DNA of 64,000 nucleotides from Alloyangia pacifica (GTDB taxonomy: Bacteria > Pseudomonadota > Alphaproteobacteria > Rhodobacterales > Rhodobacteraceae): contig NZ_FOZW01000003.1 in the NCBI RefSeq assembly GCF_900116195.1, forward strand, positions 124,001-188,000, in the 5' to 3' direction. How positions within the stretch are numbered: position 1 is the first letter of the stretch; every line of letters begins with the position of its first letter. Position numbers and translations under genes: made by a program. A model generated the notes under the pieces. The model was not told the origin of the DNA. It did no database searches and saw only the letters and a program-made list of their open reading frames with translations. Shown here piece by piece: positions 19,465-29,214 of the stretch.

Positions 19465-22400
19465 TCACTTCATGCCGAAAAGTGTGCGCAAGCCCTCGGG
19501 TAATGCATCGGGTAGATTCAGTTGCACAGTGATTGGCGCCTCGCCTTCCCACCCGGCGAAATGAACTGGCCCCGCATATCGAAAAGGCGCCGCGCGACCA
19601 TCACGAAGTTTCGATTTTCGGATGAATAGGTGCACGCTCCAGCCTGGTTCTTCCCCTGAAATGATTCGTCCGCGGGCGCTATTTCGTCGAGTGCTGGTTT
19701 GGGTCTGCCAGACAAAACGGGTGGGACTGACGAACGCGTCGGCGTAGTGGTCACCGACGGACATGCTGCTCTTATCCATGGTCACAAGCAGCACCATGGC
19801 CTTGGCATCTGGGATGACGACGATGCCGGAATTCCAAGAGCCAGTGTTGAAAACCGCGCCAAAGAGCGGTGGGATACGGTCGCGCGGGTATTCTTCCCAG
19901 ATCTGGGGGCCCGTAGCAGGAGGAGAGAGAGGCGCGGCAGGTGCTTCGGTTGCTTCGGCAAGAGGGCTTGTTTCGTGCTGATCGTAGGTCACGCTGCGGG
20001 TTTGCAAGTAACGAAGTATCCGCCAGTCGACGAGTTCCGAGGCGAGATTGGCAAGCGAGATGTCGCCGTTGTCGTCAAGGGTGGTCTCGAATACGCCAGG
20101 GCCGAAGCGGAACCATTTGGTGTCGCCCAAGAGCTTCAAGGCGTATTTCGTGAGCATGGCCTGAACGGCCTCAAGGTCGTCCGGGGCGACGCTGATATCC
20201 GCCTGGATTTCAGGGTTTCGCTTAGCAAGGCGAGCAATGCGCTCGGCAAGAGTCTTAACAGAGATGTGGCCCGGGAAGGCTCCGGCCTCGATCATGCCGC
20301 GCAACGCCAGCATCTTGTAGCTGCGCGTCATGCGGGTTGTTTCAATTTCGTCGAGCAGACCTTTGTGCGACGTCCAGGCGGCATGGTCACTGCCGGTGAG
20401 GTCGCCCATGTCATTGACGAAGCCGAACCATCCAGCATGCCCCGTGCGGCCTGGGTTGAAGCCTGCGTGTTGAACCTCAGATGCGGTTGGGCGGACGCCA
20501 TGCCGATCCCGGAAATCGCGATAGAAGGCTGCCAGTTCCTCGCCGTCGCGTGGCAGCCGAATTAAGGATCTAAGGATGTCGAGGGCTTCGAGATCGTAAG
20601 TGACCTCGCAGCCTGCAGGGAAGATGATCTCATGGCGCTCGAACCTCTCGAGTGCCATTCGCAGGGCACCTTCGCCTGCGCCGCTCTGTAGCAGTGTGCG
20701 CGCCTTGGTGAGGAAGATCCGGTGGTTGCCGATGTAGTCGATCACGGCAAGGTGGGTCTTGCCGATTGAGCGGCGCAGGCCGCGCCCGAGTTGCTGGAGC
20801 CAGATCACAGGGCTTTCAGTCGGGCGCAGCATCAGCACGGTGTCGATAGACGGCACGTCCACTCCTTCGTTGAACATGTCAACGGCATAGACAATGTCGA
20901 GGTCGCCGTCTTCGAGGGCCTTGAGGGCGCTGGCGCGCGGGGATGACGTGTCGCCGGAATGTACGGCGACAGCACGCAATCCCCGCGCCTGCGAGAACTC
21001 GGCCATGAAATCTGCGTGGCGGCGCGAGACGCAGAAGCCGATAGCCTTCTTGCCGCCGCGCCGGGCCAATTGATCAAGGGCGTTTTCCGCGCGCGCCTGC
21101 GTAGCGACGGCCAAGGTCAGCGCGGCCTCGTCGAACTTGCCGCTGCGCCAGGGGATCTGCGCATACTCCACAGGGTCGGGCACGCCGAAGTATTTGAACG
21201 GGGCCAGAAGTTCGCGATCGATACCGGACCAGAGGTCACATTCATATACGAGGTTCTCTTCGCAAAGGCCCAGAAGATCGCCACCATCGCTGCGGTCTGG
21301 TGTTGCCGTCAAGCCTAGCAGGAATTTCGGGGTGAAGTGGTCGATGATCCTGCGGTAGGTCGCCGCGGCGGCGTGGTGAAATTCGTCGACGACAATGTAG
21401 TCGAAGGCGTCTGGAGCGAAGCGTTGCAGGTGCTGGTTACGGGAGAGCGTCTGGATCGAGGCAAAAAGGACATCCGCGTCGAAATCCTTGTCGCCCCCGC
21501 CGAACCGACCGAGGCGTGCCTTGGGTCTTACAGCGCGGAAAGCCTCCATGGCCTGGGTCAGGATCTCTTCGCGATGGGCAACGAAGAGAATGCGTGTGGC
21601 CGGCTGGCTGTCGAATGCGGCAAGGAAGGTCTTGCCGAGGCCAGTTGCAAGCACGACCAGCCCGGCGCGATACCCCTTGACGCGCGTGGCAGCCAAAGCG
21701 TTCAGGGCTTCTCTCTGGATGTCGTGGGGCTTGGGCGCATCTTCGGGTGTCTCTTCCGGAACGCCGGAGTGCATTGGCAAGGGGGGAATCCGGCGGGCCT
21801 CATAGCTGTCGATCCATTCCCCCGAGAGTTCTGTCACCTCTGCTCGGACCAGCAGGTCTTCGAAAGCCTCTCGGGCAGCGGTCAAAGGCGCAGCCTCTGA
21901 CCGATCAAAGTGGCGTAGGTTCCACTCGACACCATCGGTCAATGCCGAACGGGAAAGGTTCGACGAGCCGACGATCATCGCCCCGGCTCCATCGGCAAAA
22001 GAAAACATCCATGCCTTCGGGTGAAATGGGATGCTGGTAGCTCGGAAAACGTAGAGCCGGCGGTCGTGGTCCAGATCCTCCATCAGGCGCAGTGCAGTCG
22101 GCTCGGTCACGTCGAGGTAGTCGCCTGTGAGCAGCCGAAGCCGACCACCGCGTTCCAAAAGGTCGCGCAGATGAGGCAGGACCAAACGCGCTCCCGAGGT
22201 CATCAGGAAGGATACAGCCAGATCGACAGATTGCGCCTGGTCAATCAAGGGGCGCAGATGAGCGTGCAGCGCATCCTCGCCGCCGGAGATCAATGCGCGA
22301 TCATGTGGCGCGCCGGGGATGGGGCTAAAGGCGATGCTGGGAACATCCAGCCGAATATGGAAGTGCTCGGTGGTTTCAATAAGTTTGACGGGCGCCAGGC

Positions 22401-22632
22401 CGCCATCACCCTCCAAGAGCGCCTGCGCCGGCGTGATGCGTGCAACAAGGGCAGCTTGTTCAGGCTCCGAAAGGTCGCGCCAACGGGTCACATGGCGTCG
22501 CGGCGCGAGAATGATGGCCATTCCATCTCGGATCAGGATGGTTTGAGCATCGCACTCGACTATCTTCACGATGGATGGCGCGCAGCACGGGCAGGATGGT
22601 TTTGACTTAGGTCGGGTAATCTCGGAGGGCAC
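19465..22632 (-). CDS. HIT-like / phospholipase D-like nuclease / SF2 helicase fusion (DUF3427 type)
   Basis: This 1055-residue protein reads as four parts. Residues 14-95 look HIT-like (CPCC, RRHVTRW, then HFHIRLD, in which the third His of the triad is Arg). Residues 120-245 form a PLD-type nuclease with HPK at 204-206 and VGSSNLSRSALTDG. From about 320 comes an SF2 helicase with ATGLGKT, VVDEFHHA and LLGLTATP, plus a C-terminal lobe with the motif QQLGRGLRRS. The last third resembles DUF3427. Four bases separate it from the methyltransferase upstream, so they form one operon. The arrangement suggests DNA translocation plus cleavage, as in restriction-like defence; this is inferred. Confidence 0.82.
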   Translation of the reverse strand: MPSEITRPKSKPSCPCCAPSIVKIVECDAQTILIRDGMAIILAPRRHVTRWRDLSEPEQAALVARITPAQALLEGDGGLAPVKLIETTEHFHIRLDVPSIAFSPIPGAPHDRALISGGEDALHAHLRPLIDQAQSVDLAVSFLMTSGARLVLPHLRDLLERGGRLRLLTGDYLDVTEPTALRLMEDLDHDRRLYVFRATSIPFHPKAWMFSFADGAGAMIVGSSNLSRSALTDGVEWNLRHFDRSEAAPLTAAREAFEDLLVRAEVTELSGEWIDSYEARRIPPLPMHSGVPEETPEDAPKPHDIQREALNALAATRVKGYRAGLVVLATGLGKTFLAAFDSQPATRILFVAHREEILTQAMEAFRAVRPKARLGRFGGGDKDFDADVLFASIQTLSRNQHLQRFAPDAFDYIVVDEFHHAAAATYRRIIDHFTPKFLLGLTATPDRSDGGDLLGLCEENLVYECDLWSGIDRELLAPFKYFGVPDPVEYAQIPWRSGKFDEAALTLAVATQARAENALDQLARRGGKKAIGFCVSRRHADFMAEFSQARGLRAVAVHSGDTSSPRASALKALEDGDLDIVYAVDMFNEGVDVPSIDTVLMLRPTESPVIWLQQLGRGLRRSIGKTHLAVIDYIGNHRIFLTKARTLLQSGAGEGALRMALERFERHEIIFPAGCEVTYDLEALDILRSLIRLPRDGEELAAFYRDFRDRHGVRPTASEVQHAGFNPGRTGHAGWFGFVNDMGDLTGSDHAAWTSHKGLLDEIETTRMTRSYKMLALRGMIEAGAFPGHISVKTLAERIARLAKRNPEIQADISVAPDDLEAVQAMLTKYALKLLGDTKWFRFGPGVFETTLDDNGDISLANLASELVDWRILRYLQTRSVTYDQHETSPLAEATEAPAAPLSPPATGPQIWEEYPRDRIPPLFGAVFNTGSWNSGIVVIPDAKAMVLLVTMDKSSMSVGDHYADAFVSPTRFVWQTQTSTRRNSARGRIISGEEPGWSVHLFIRKSKLRDGRAAPFRYAGPVHFAGWEGEAPITVQLNLPDALPEGLRTLFGMK

Positions 22633-22635
22633 TCG

Positions 22636-23226
22636 TCAGGCTTTTCTCATCAAGGCATTGAGCCAAAGGTCGTCTTTTCTATTCGGACGGCGGTCTTCAG
22701 TCCGCCAAAATTTAACCTGCCGGAGCGACGGGCATTCGTCCAGGAGCGCCGCAAAGGATTCCTCAGTCATGTCGGAGAATTGTCGCGCCGCCTCTTGCCG
22801 GTCGCCGTCGCCAATCTTAAACGAGGCATACAGAGCCCCCGCAGAGACCAAATGGTCTGCCAATCTTCGCAAGACATCCGGCAAGTCGCCGCGCTCGACG
22901 TGTAGGAGAGAAGCGCAGGCCCAGATGCCCTCGAAAGAGTGTTCCCACTCGAAATCTTCAAAGAGCATCTGCCGGGCGGGAACACCGGAAAAAGCGGTCG
23001 CCGCACGCACCATGGAAGGTGAGGCGGAAAATGCCTCAGCCTGGTATCCTGCGAGGTGAAGTGCGCGCGCCTCGCGACCGGATCCTGTCCCGGCATCAAG
23101 GATGCGAGCAATCCCGGCATAAGTTTTCGGGACTGCAGCGAGAAATCGATCGCGAAGGGACGACATGTCGGCGTTTTGAGTGTCTTGCAGGAATTTCTCG
23201 GCGTTCGTGTTGTAAAATTCGCTCAT
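22636..23226 (-). CDS. Class I SAM-dependent methyltransferase
   Basis: This 196-residue protein has a Rossmann-type methyltransferase fold. ILDAGTGSGREARAL (about residues 42-56) is the SAM-binding motif I. AFSASPSMVRAA holds the usual second strand, and FEGIWACASLLHV occupies the motif IV position. It lacks the NPPY or PC motifs of DNA base methyltransferases, so its substrate may be a small molecule, RNA or protein. It is the first gene of a two-gene operon with the HIT/PLD/helicase protein four bases downstream. Confidence 0.82.
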   Translation of the reverse strand: MSEFYNTNAEKFLQDTQNADMSSLRDRFLAAVPKTYAGIARILDAGTGSGREARALHLAGYQAEAFSASPSMVRAATAFSGVPARQMLFEDFEWEHSFEGIWACASLLHVERGDLPDVLRRLADHLVSAGALYASFKIGDGDRQEAARQFSDMTEESFAALLDECPSLRQVKFWRTEDRRPNRKDDLWLNALMRKA

Positions 23227-23595
23227 ATAAATTTTCGGGCAATTTTATTTGCCGCGATCTTTTCGTCGCGATTCTGGAGGATTATCGGGTTCGTGCAAGT
23301 TATTGATGATCAATTTGGAATATTTGCGAGGCCTTAACAAACTCGACAATGATTACGTTCTTTCATTTTGAGTAAGTGCTTTTGCGAACACAGGCCTTGC
23401 GGTCGGGCGACGTCAAATACTGTGTCATGCTTGACCACGCCAGGCCAAGCATCTCAGATAAGTTGTTGATATAAATAGCTCCACCGGTGCCCCCTGCTAC
23501 AGACCGTCAACCAACCTGATCCATTCCTGGCACGATGCCTGTCTGTCGACCTCGAGATCGACCCGAAAACCGCGCGCGTATTCGACCTGGCGGCG
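23227..23595. promoter_or_regulatory. Divergent AT-rich promoter region and 5' coding extension of the RecQ fusion gene
   Basis: This gap separates the leftward methyltransferase operon from the rightward helicase gene. It is AT-rich and contains the inverted repeat ATGCTTG (23427-23433) and CAAGCAT (23446-23452), a possible operator. TATAAAT at 23470-23476 could be a -10 element. From 23479 onward the sequence is open in the helicase frame and encodes a conserved-looking exonuclease start, described in the next entry. Confidence 0.5.
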
Positions 23596-26500
23596 GTGCG
23601 CTGTGACGACAGGCCAGCATTGCGTTGCCAAAAAGGCGACATGGCGGGCGCGCTGGATCAGTTGGAGGCAGACCTCGGTGAAACACGGCACCTCATCGGG
23701 CACAATATCCTGCGCCATGACCTGCCGCATCTGGCGGCCATGCGGCCGAGACTGTTGCAACTTGCCGAAGCGCCGATCGACACGCTCTGGCTCAATCCTT
23801 TGGCCTTTCCGCGCAACCCGTATCACCACCTCGTCAAGCACTATCATGACGGACGGCTGCTGTCGGGGCATGTCAACGATCCAGAGGCAGACGCGCGGCT
23901 TGTATTCGACGTGCTGCAAAATCAACTCAACGCCTTCCGCGCGTTGAATGCCACGGCGCCGGAGACCGTGACTGCCTACCACTATCTGACGACGCGAGAC
24001 GAGCAGGATCAGGGGTTCAACGCCGTGTTCAGCTACGTGCGTGGCGCTTCTGTTCCCACAGGTGCCGAGGCGCGGCAGGCGCTGCAGGGTTTGCTGGCCG
24101 ACGAGGCCTGCGCGACGGCGGTGCAGGACGTTCTGGACCAGGTCGGTGCGCCGCATACCGGCTGGCCTTTGGCCTATGCGGTGGCATGGATTTCGGTCGC
24201 CGGCGGCGATTCTGTCATGCCGCCCTGGGTGCGAATGCAGTTTCCGGACGCAGCGCGAATGGTGAAACGCCTGCGCGACACCGCCTGCGATGCCGCTGAC
24301 TGCGCGTGGTGCCGCGAGAAGGCCGACCCAGTTAAGGCGCTTTCTCGCTGGTTCGGTTTCGACGGGTTTCGGCCCGCGCCCACGGACGCAGACGGTCGCC
24401 CCTTGCAGGAGCGCATCGTCGATGAGGGTATGCGCGGCAACAGCCTTCTTGGTATCCTGCCAACCGGGACCGGAAAATCCGTCTGCTACCAGATCCCGGC
24501 GCTGGCCAAGTTCGACCGAACCGGCGCGCTGACGGTCGTGATCTCGCCACTCGTCGCGCTGATGGCGGACCAGGTGGCGGGGATGGAACGTGCGGGGATC
24601 TCTTCTGCGGTCACGGTGAACGGGATGCTTTCGCTGCCCGAACGTCAGGATGCACTCGACAGGGTCTGTATGGGCGAGGCTGCGATGCTGCTGATCTCGC
24701 CAGAACAATTGCGCAGCATATCGGTGCGTTCAGCTCTGAAGCAGCGCGAGATCGGGCTTTGGGTGTTGGACGAGGCGCATTGCGTTTCAAAGTGGGGGCA
24801 CGATTTTCGACCCGACTATCGCTATATATCTCGGTTCATCCGTGAGACGGCAGGAGACGGAGATCCGGCTCCGGTGATCTGCCTGACCGCCACAGCCAAG
24901 CCCGAAGTGGTGGCCGATATCAGGGACCATTTCCATCAAAGACTTGGAACCGAGCTGCTGCTGCTGGATGGCGGCGCCTCGCGTTCGAATCTGAGTTTCG
25001 AGGTCCGCGCGACCGGCAAGCGGACGAAGTTGGCCGATATCCTTGATGTGATCGAACAGAGGCTTCCCGCCGAAGGGGCCTCTGGCGCTGTAGTATATTG
25101 CGCGACGCGTAAAGCGACAGAGGACGTCGCGCAGTTCCTTCAACAGCAGGGCTTGTTGGCAGAGCGCTATCATGCGGGCCTGACACCGGATGAGAAAAAA
25201 ACCATCCAAGAGAGGTTCCGCGTCGGCGAATTGCGGGTCATTGCCGCCACAAATGCTTTCGGGATGGGCATCGACAAGCCTGATATCAGGCTGGTGGTTC
25301 ATGGCGATATTCCCGGATCGCTCGAAAATTACCTGCAGGAGGCAGGCCGCGCGGGGCGGGATCGGGATCACGCCAATTGTGTGCTGCTATACGCGCCAGA
25401 CGATGTCGAACGCCAGTTCCAGTTGTCGGCGCGATCGCGTCTTGACCGGCGCGAGATCGGGGCCATTCTGAAGGCGCTTCGCCGGATGGATGTCCGCACC
25501 CGTAGCACGGGCACGGTCGTCGCCACCTCGGGCGAGATCGTGCGGCAGGAACATGACCGCGAGTTTCAGCGCGAAAGTGCGACCGACGACACGCGGGTTA
25601 AGACCGCGGTCTCTTGGCTGGAGGAGGCCAGGCTGGTCTCGCGCGAAGAGAACCGTGTGCAGGTTTTCCCGTCGTCGCTTCGGGTGCGCGACACCAAAGA
25701 GGCTGGGTTGCGACTGGACAAGGCGCAGATCACCGGGATGCGCCGGACGCAGTTGATGGACATCGTCCGCCACCTGATGAATGCGCCGCCTGATGAGGGC
25801 ATATCGACCGACGAGCTTACCGGCGTGAGCGGATTGACCGGCGGGCAGCTGACCAAAGCCATGGCCGACCTCGAAACCCTCGGGATCGCCCGGAACGATA
25901 CCGCGGTTACGGTCTTTGTGCATTTCGGAGTGCCGGACGATTCCCGCAAGCGGCTTAGTCAGACGACACGGCTCGAAACAGACCTGATCGCATTCATGAG
26001 GGAAGAGGCGCCCGACGCAGAGGACGCAGTCAGCACACCCTTCAACCTGCAACTCGCCAGCCAGCAGCTGCGCGACCAAGGGCATAGTCATGTCCGCCCT
26101 GACGTGGTCGAGAAGCTGTTGCGCGGCATGGCGCGCGACGGCCGCGACTTGGACGGGGGCAAGGGCAATGTCCGGCTGCGCAAGGCCTCTCGGGACACGC
26201 TGTTCGTCACCTTGCAGCGGTCCTGGTCGGTTTTGGAGCAGTCGGCCGCGCTGCGTCGCCAAGCTGGCGAGGCACTGGTGGAGCATTTGTTGGGGCGGCT
26301 CGAAAAAGGTCAGCGGGGCAAGGACCAACAGATCGAAACCACGCTGGGCGACATGCTGGCGAGTTTGACGAGCGACGCGTTCCTCCGGAGCCAGGTCAAG
26401 GAGATGACCCGGTTAATGGACCGAGGACTTCTCTGGCTGCACGAGCAAGAGGTGGTGACCCTTGGCAAAGGGCTGACCGTGTTCCGGCCTGCGATGACGG

Positions 26501-28605
26501 TGCAGCTTGCGCCGGGAAAGACGCAATTTCTGGTCAAGGATTTCGCCCCGCTGCAAGAGCATTACGACGAACAGACGGTGCAGACCCACGTCATGGCGGC
26601 TTATGCGGAAACCGGGCTGTCCTCGATGCAAGACGCCATCCGCCTGACAGAGGATTATTTCGCCCTCGATCAGGAAGGCTTCATGGGCCGCTGGATGAAG
26701 GGCAAGACGACCGAAGTAAAGCGACAGACAACTGGGAAGTCGTGGCAGAATGTTGTCGAGGTGCTGGACAATCCCGTGCAGCAAAAGATCGTAGCCGACG
26801 ACCGGGACGCCACCAATGTGCTGGTCCTTGCAGGCCCGGGCTCGGGCAAGACCCGTGTCTTGGTGCACCGCATTGCCTACCTGATCCGCGTCCGGCGTGA
26901 AGATCCGCGCAGCATTCTTGTTCTGAGCTATAACCGCCACGCAGCGGTGGAGATCCGGGCACGGCTTCGGCATCTGGTCGGAGACGAGGCATTCGGCGTG
27001 ACGGTCTCGACCTGTCATGCAATGGCCATGCGACTTGTGGGCGCCAGCTTTGCCGGGGCGCAAGCCGAGAGCCGGGATTTTGACGGTATCGTCATGGAGG
27101 CGGTGCGCCAGCTGACCGGAGAGGGACTGAGCAAGACCGAAGCCGAGGCGCAGCGCGAGACGCTGATCCAAGGGTATCGATGGATCCTCGTAGACGAATA
27201 TCAGGACATCGGCCCCGAGGAATATGCCCTGATCGCCGCCGTCGCAGGGCGGACAATCGACGACGAGGACATGAAGCTCAGTCTCTTCGCGGTGGGGGAT
27301 GACGATCAGAACATCTATGCGTTCGCCGGGGCGTCCATCAAATTCATCCGACAGTTCGAGCAGGATTACCGGGCAAAGCCCGAGTTTCTGGTCGAGAACT
27401 ATCGCTCCACCCGCCATATCATCGAGGCCTCCAACACGGTGATAGCCGGGGCATCTGACCGGATGAAGCTGGGTCATGACATCACCATCGACCGAAAGCG
27501 CCGTAAAGAAGCGGCGGGCGGTGTCATGGAGACTTGCGACCCAGTCGGGCAAGGGCGAGTCCAATTGATCCACTGTCCACCGGGAGATCGGTCGCAAGCC
27601 GTCGTCGCCGTGTCCGAGCTGCAGCGTCTGCAGGCGCAGGAGCCAGGGTGGAACTGGTCGCGCACGGCCATCATCGCGCGAAACTGGCGGCAACTTGCCC
27701 CGGTGCGCTCCTTTGCTGAGGCACAAGGGATCCCAGTCGAGATGGCTAATGAAAGCCTGCCAAGCCTCTGGCGCTTGCGAGAGATGCGACAGTTCATCGA
27801 TCGTATGAGCCGCGATCGAACACACGTTCTTGGGGTGACGGACTTGCTGGATGTGGTGAATGCCCTGCAGAGCAATCGTTGGACCAACCTTATCGCTGAG
27901 GGCATCGCCGCGCTGGCGCAAGAGATCGGTACCGGACAGGTCTCGGTCCCCGATCTTATAGAGTGGTTCGGCGAATGGGCACGCGATGCACGGGGCGAGC
28001 AGCGGGGACTGTTGCTGATGACCGCGCACCGGGCCAAGGGGCTCGAGTTTGACGATGTCGTGATCCTAAACGGCGGTTGGGACAGGCCGTCAAGGAACGA
28101 AGATCTGGATGCGCCGCGCCGGCTGTTCTACGTGGCCATGACTCGAGCGCGGCGCAGCCTTGCGGTGATGACACAGGGGGCACATGCGTTCATGCCAGCA
28201 GATGGCGACAACATCCTGCGCAGGCAAACGGCGCTGCCCGATGCGCGCGAACTGCCGCCAGATCGCACATATCTGATGCCTGACATGAGCCAGGTATTCA
28301 TAGATTGGCCCGGGCGTTTGCGCGATGAAGACCGCTGCCTCGCCGCGATCGCCGAGGCCCAGGTCGGCGACAGGCTCGCGCTGGTGAAAGATGGTTCCCG
28401 TTGGGCGGTCCGGGACTTGGACGGGCGCACTCTGATCATGATGAAAGGCGGGTGGGATGTTCCCGCCGGTCAGCGCATCGTTTCAACCGAGGTCGGCGCG
28501 ATTGTCTCTCGTCGCGCTCATGAGAGCAGCGAAGAACACCGATCCAAGCTTCGGCGCGATACCTGGGAAGTCGTGCTGCCGGAGATCGTGCTAGAAGCCT
28601 GCTGA
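23596..28605 (+). CDS. DnaQ-like exonuclease / RecQ helicase / UvrD helicase fusion
   Basis: From GTG 23596 the protein has 1669 residues. Residues ~30-115 contain exonuclease motifs (GHNILRHDLPHL and SGHVNDPEADARL). RecQ follows with LPTGTGKS (near 290), DEAHCVSKWGHDFRP (near 391) and YLQEAGRAGRDRD. From about 1060 there is a UvrD/Rep helicase with LAGPGSGKTRV (near 1079), VDEYQDIGPEEY (near 1199), GDDDQNIYAFAGAS and FYVAMTRARRSL. Exonuclease motif I (LSVDLEID) is encoded upstream of the GTG, in frame at about 23539-23562, but no ATG, GTG or TTG lies between there and the stop at 23476. The true start is therefore unclear (CTG 23494, 23527 or 23539 are options). Such multi-enzyme fusions fit DNA-targeting defence. 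Confidence 0.88.
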   Translation: MRCDDRPALRCQKGDMAGALDQLEADLGETRHLIGHNILRHDLPHLAAMRPRLLQLAEAPIDTLWLNPLAFPRNPYHHLVKHYHDGRLLSGHVNDPEADARLVFDVLQNQLNAFRALNATAPETVTAYHYLTTRDEQDQGFNAVFSYVRGASVPTGAEARQALQGLLADEACATAVQDVLDQVGAPHTGWPLAYAVAWISVAGGDSVMPPWVRMQFPDAARMVKRLRDTACDAADCAWCREKADPVKALSRWFGFDGFRPAPTDADGRPLQERIVDEGMRGNSLLGILPTGTGKSVCYQIPALAKFDRTGALTVVISPLVALMADQVAGMERAGISSAVTVNGMLSLPERQDALDRVCMGEAAMLLISPEQLRSISVRSALKQREIGLWVLDEAHCVSKWGHDFRPDYRYISRFIRETAGDGDPAPVICLTATAKPEVVADIRDHFHQRLGTELLLLDGGASRSNLSFEVRATGKRTKLADILDVIEQRLPAEGASGAVVYCATRKATEDVAQFLQQQGLLAERYHAGLTPDEKKTIQERFRVGELRVIAATNAFGMGIDKPDIRLVVHGDIPGSLENYLQEAGRAGRDRDHANCVLLYAPDDVERQFQLSARSRLDRREIGAILKALRRMDVRTRSTGTVVATSGEIVRQEHDREFQRESATDDTRVKTAVSWLEEARLVSREENRVQVFPSSLRVRDTKEAGLRLDKAQITGMRRTQLMDIVRHLMNAPPDEGISTDELTGVSGLTGGQLTKAMADLETLGIARNDTAVTVFVHFGVPDDSRKRLSQTTRLETDLIAFMREEAPDAEDAVSTPFNLQLASQQLRDQGHSHVRPDVVEKLLRGMARDGRDLDGGKGNVRLRKASRDTLFVTLQRSWSVLEQSAALRRQAGEALVEHLLGRLEKGQRGKDQQIETTLGDMLASLTSDAFLRSQVKEMTRLMDRGLLWLHEQEVVTLGKGLTVFRPAMTVQLAPGKTQFLVKDFAPLQEHYDEQTVQTHVMAAYAETGLSSMQDAIRLTEDYFALDQEGFMGRWMKGKTTEVKRQTTGKSWQNVVEVLDNPVQQKIVADDRDATNVLVLAGPGSGKTRVLVHRIAYLIRVRREDPRSILVLSYNRHAAVEIRARLRHLVGDEAFGVTVSTCHAMAMRLVGASFAGAQAESRDFDGIVMEAVRQLTGEGLSKTEAEAQRETLIQGYRWILVDEYQDIGPEEYALIAAVAGRTIDDEDMKLSLFAVGDDDQNIYAFAGASIKFIRQFEQDYRAKPEFLVENYRSTRHIIEASNTVIAGASDRMKLGHDITIDRKRRKEAAGGVMETCDPVGQGRVQLIHCPPGDRSQAVVAVSELQRLQAQEPGWNWSRTAIIARNWRQLAPVRSFAEAQGIPVEMANESLPSLWRLREMRQFIDRMSRDRTHVLGVTDLLDVVNALQSNRWTNLIAEGIAALAQEIGTGQVSVPDLIEWFGEWARDARGEQRGLLLMTAHRAKGLEFDDVVILNGGWDRPSRNEDLDAPRRLFYVAMTRARRSLAVMTQGAHAFMPADGDNILRRQTALPDARELPPDRTYLMPDMSQVFIDWPGRLRDEDRCLAAIAEAQVGDRLALVKDGSRWAVRDLDGRTLIMMKGGWDVPAGQRIVSTEVGAIVSRRAHESSEEHRSKLRRDTWEVVLPEIVLEAC

Positions 28606-28646
28606 GTTTGCGCCCTCATCGAGGCCACCGGTGTTCTTGCGAACGG

Positions 28647-28994
28647 TCAAGAATGTTCTAAGGGAAACGGCAGCTGCGCCGTCTCGGCGTCGTCCTTCTT
28701 CGCTGAGGTATGGGCCACCGCAGCGGCATCGACGTGATTGAGTATTTCAGCCAAAGGGAACGCTATGCGTTCCCTTTCTTTCAGGCGAACATGAACGAGC
28801 TTTAGAATGCGTTGCCGCTCGGACCTCGGCAAGGCAGTCAGCCAGTCGAGGAAGGCGTAGCCGAACAGGATCTTGCGACGGGTGTCGCGCTTGCGGCTCT
28901 GGGCGGCCGCCTTGGCCTTCGCATCGGCCAGTTTCTCGCGTTCCCGCGCGATCTTCGCCTCCAGCGCAGCGATCTGTTTCTCAGTGTGTGTCAT
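28647..28994 (-). CDS. MobC-like mobilization accessory protein
   Basis: Start ATG 28994 has GGAG six bases upstream; further in-frame starts upstream would run through the oriT region. The 115-residue protein is highly charged and mainly helical. It has a coiled-coil-like start (EKQIAALEAKIAREREKLAD) followed by a basic stretch, QSRKRDTRRKILFGYAFLDW. This layout is typical of small proteins beside MobA/MobL relaxases that assist nicking or repress mobilization genes. It is divergent from the relaxase gene with the presumed oriT between them. Confidence 0.7.
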   Translation of the reverse strand: MTHTEKQIAALEAKIAREREKLADAKAKAAAQSRKRDTRRKILFGYAFLDWLTALPRSERQRILKLVHVRLKERERIAFPLAEILNHVDAAAVAHTSAKKDDAETAQLPFPLEHS

Positions 28995-29116
28995 GGTCAT
29001 CTCCATTCGGTTCGTTGTCACCGAACGGGAAATGCAGCCCCAGTGCCTGTGCCGCTCCTCGAAAATTCCCGTGCGCCCGATGGCGGCGAAAGGCGCCCCC
29101 ACCGAGCCTGAAAAGG

Positions 29117-29152
29117 CGAAGGGCGCGGTTACGCAACTCCGGGGGAGTTGCC
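29117..29152 (-). other. Candidate origin of transfer (oriT), MobQ type
   Basis: The hairpin GCAACTCC (29133-29140) and GGAGTTGC (29144-29151) is perfect, with a three-base loop. On the minus strand it is followed by GTAACCGCGCCCTTC. The GCGCCCT element next to an inverted repeat resembles the RSF1010 and Ti-plasmid nick region as I recall them, with the cut expected before CCCT. It lies between the divergent mobC-like and relaxase genes, the usual place for an oriT of this class. Confidence 0.65.
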
Positions 29153-29214
29153 GCGCGCCTGCGGCGGGCTTTTTTCCGGGAGCGAGGGTCGGCACCAGGC
29201 ACCACCTCCTCGCT

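Noticed and set aside
22636-23226. DNA-modifying methyltransferase of a restriction-modification system
   Set aside because: The catalytic motifs expected for DNA adenine or cytosine methylases (NPPY-type or PC) are absent, so the substrate is left open.
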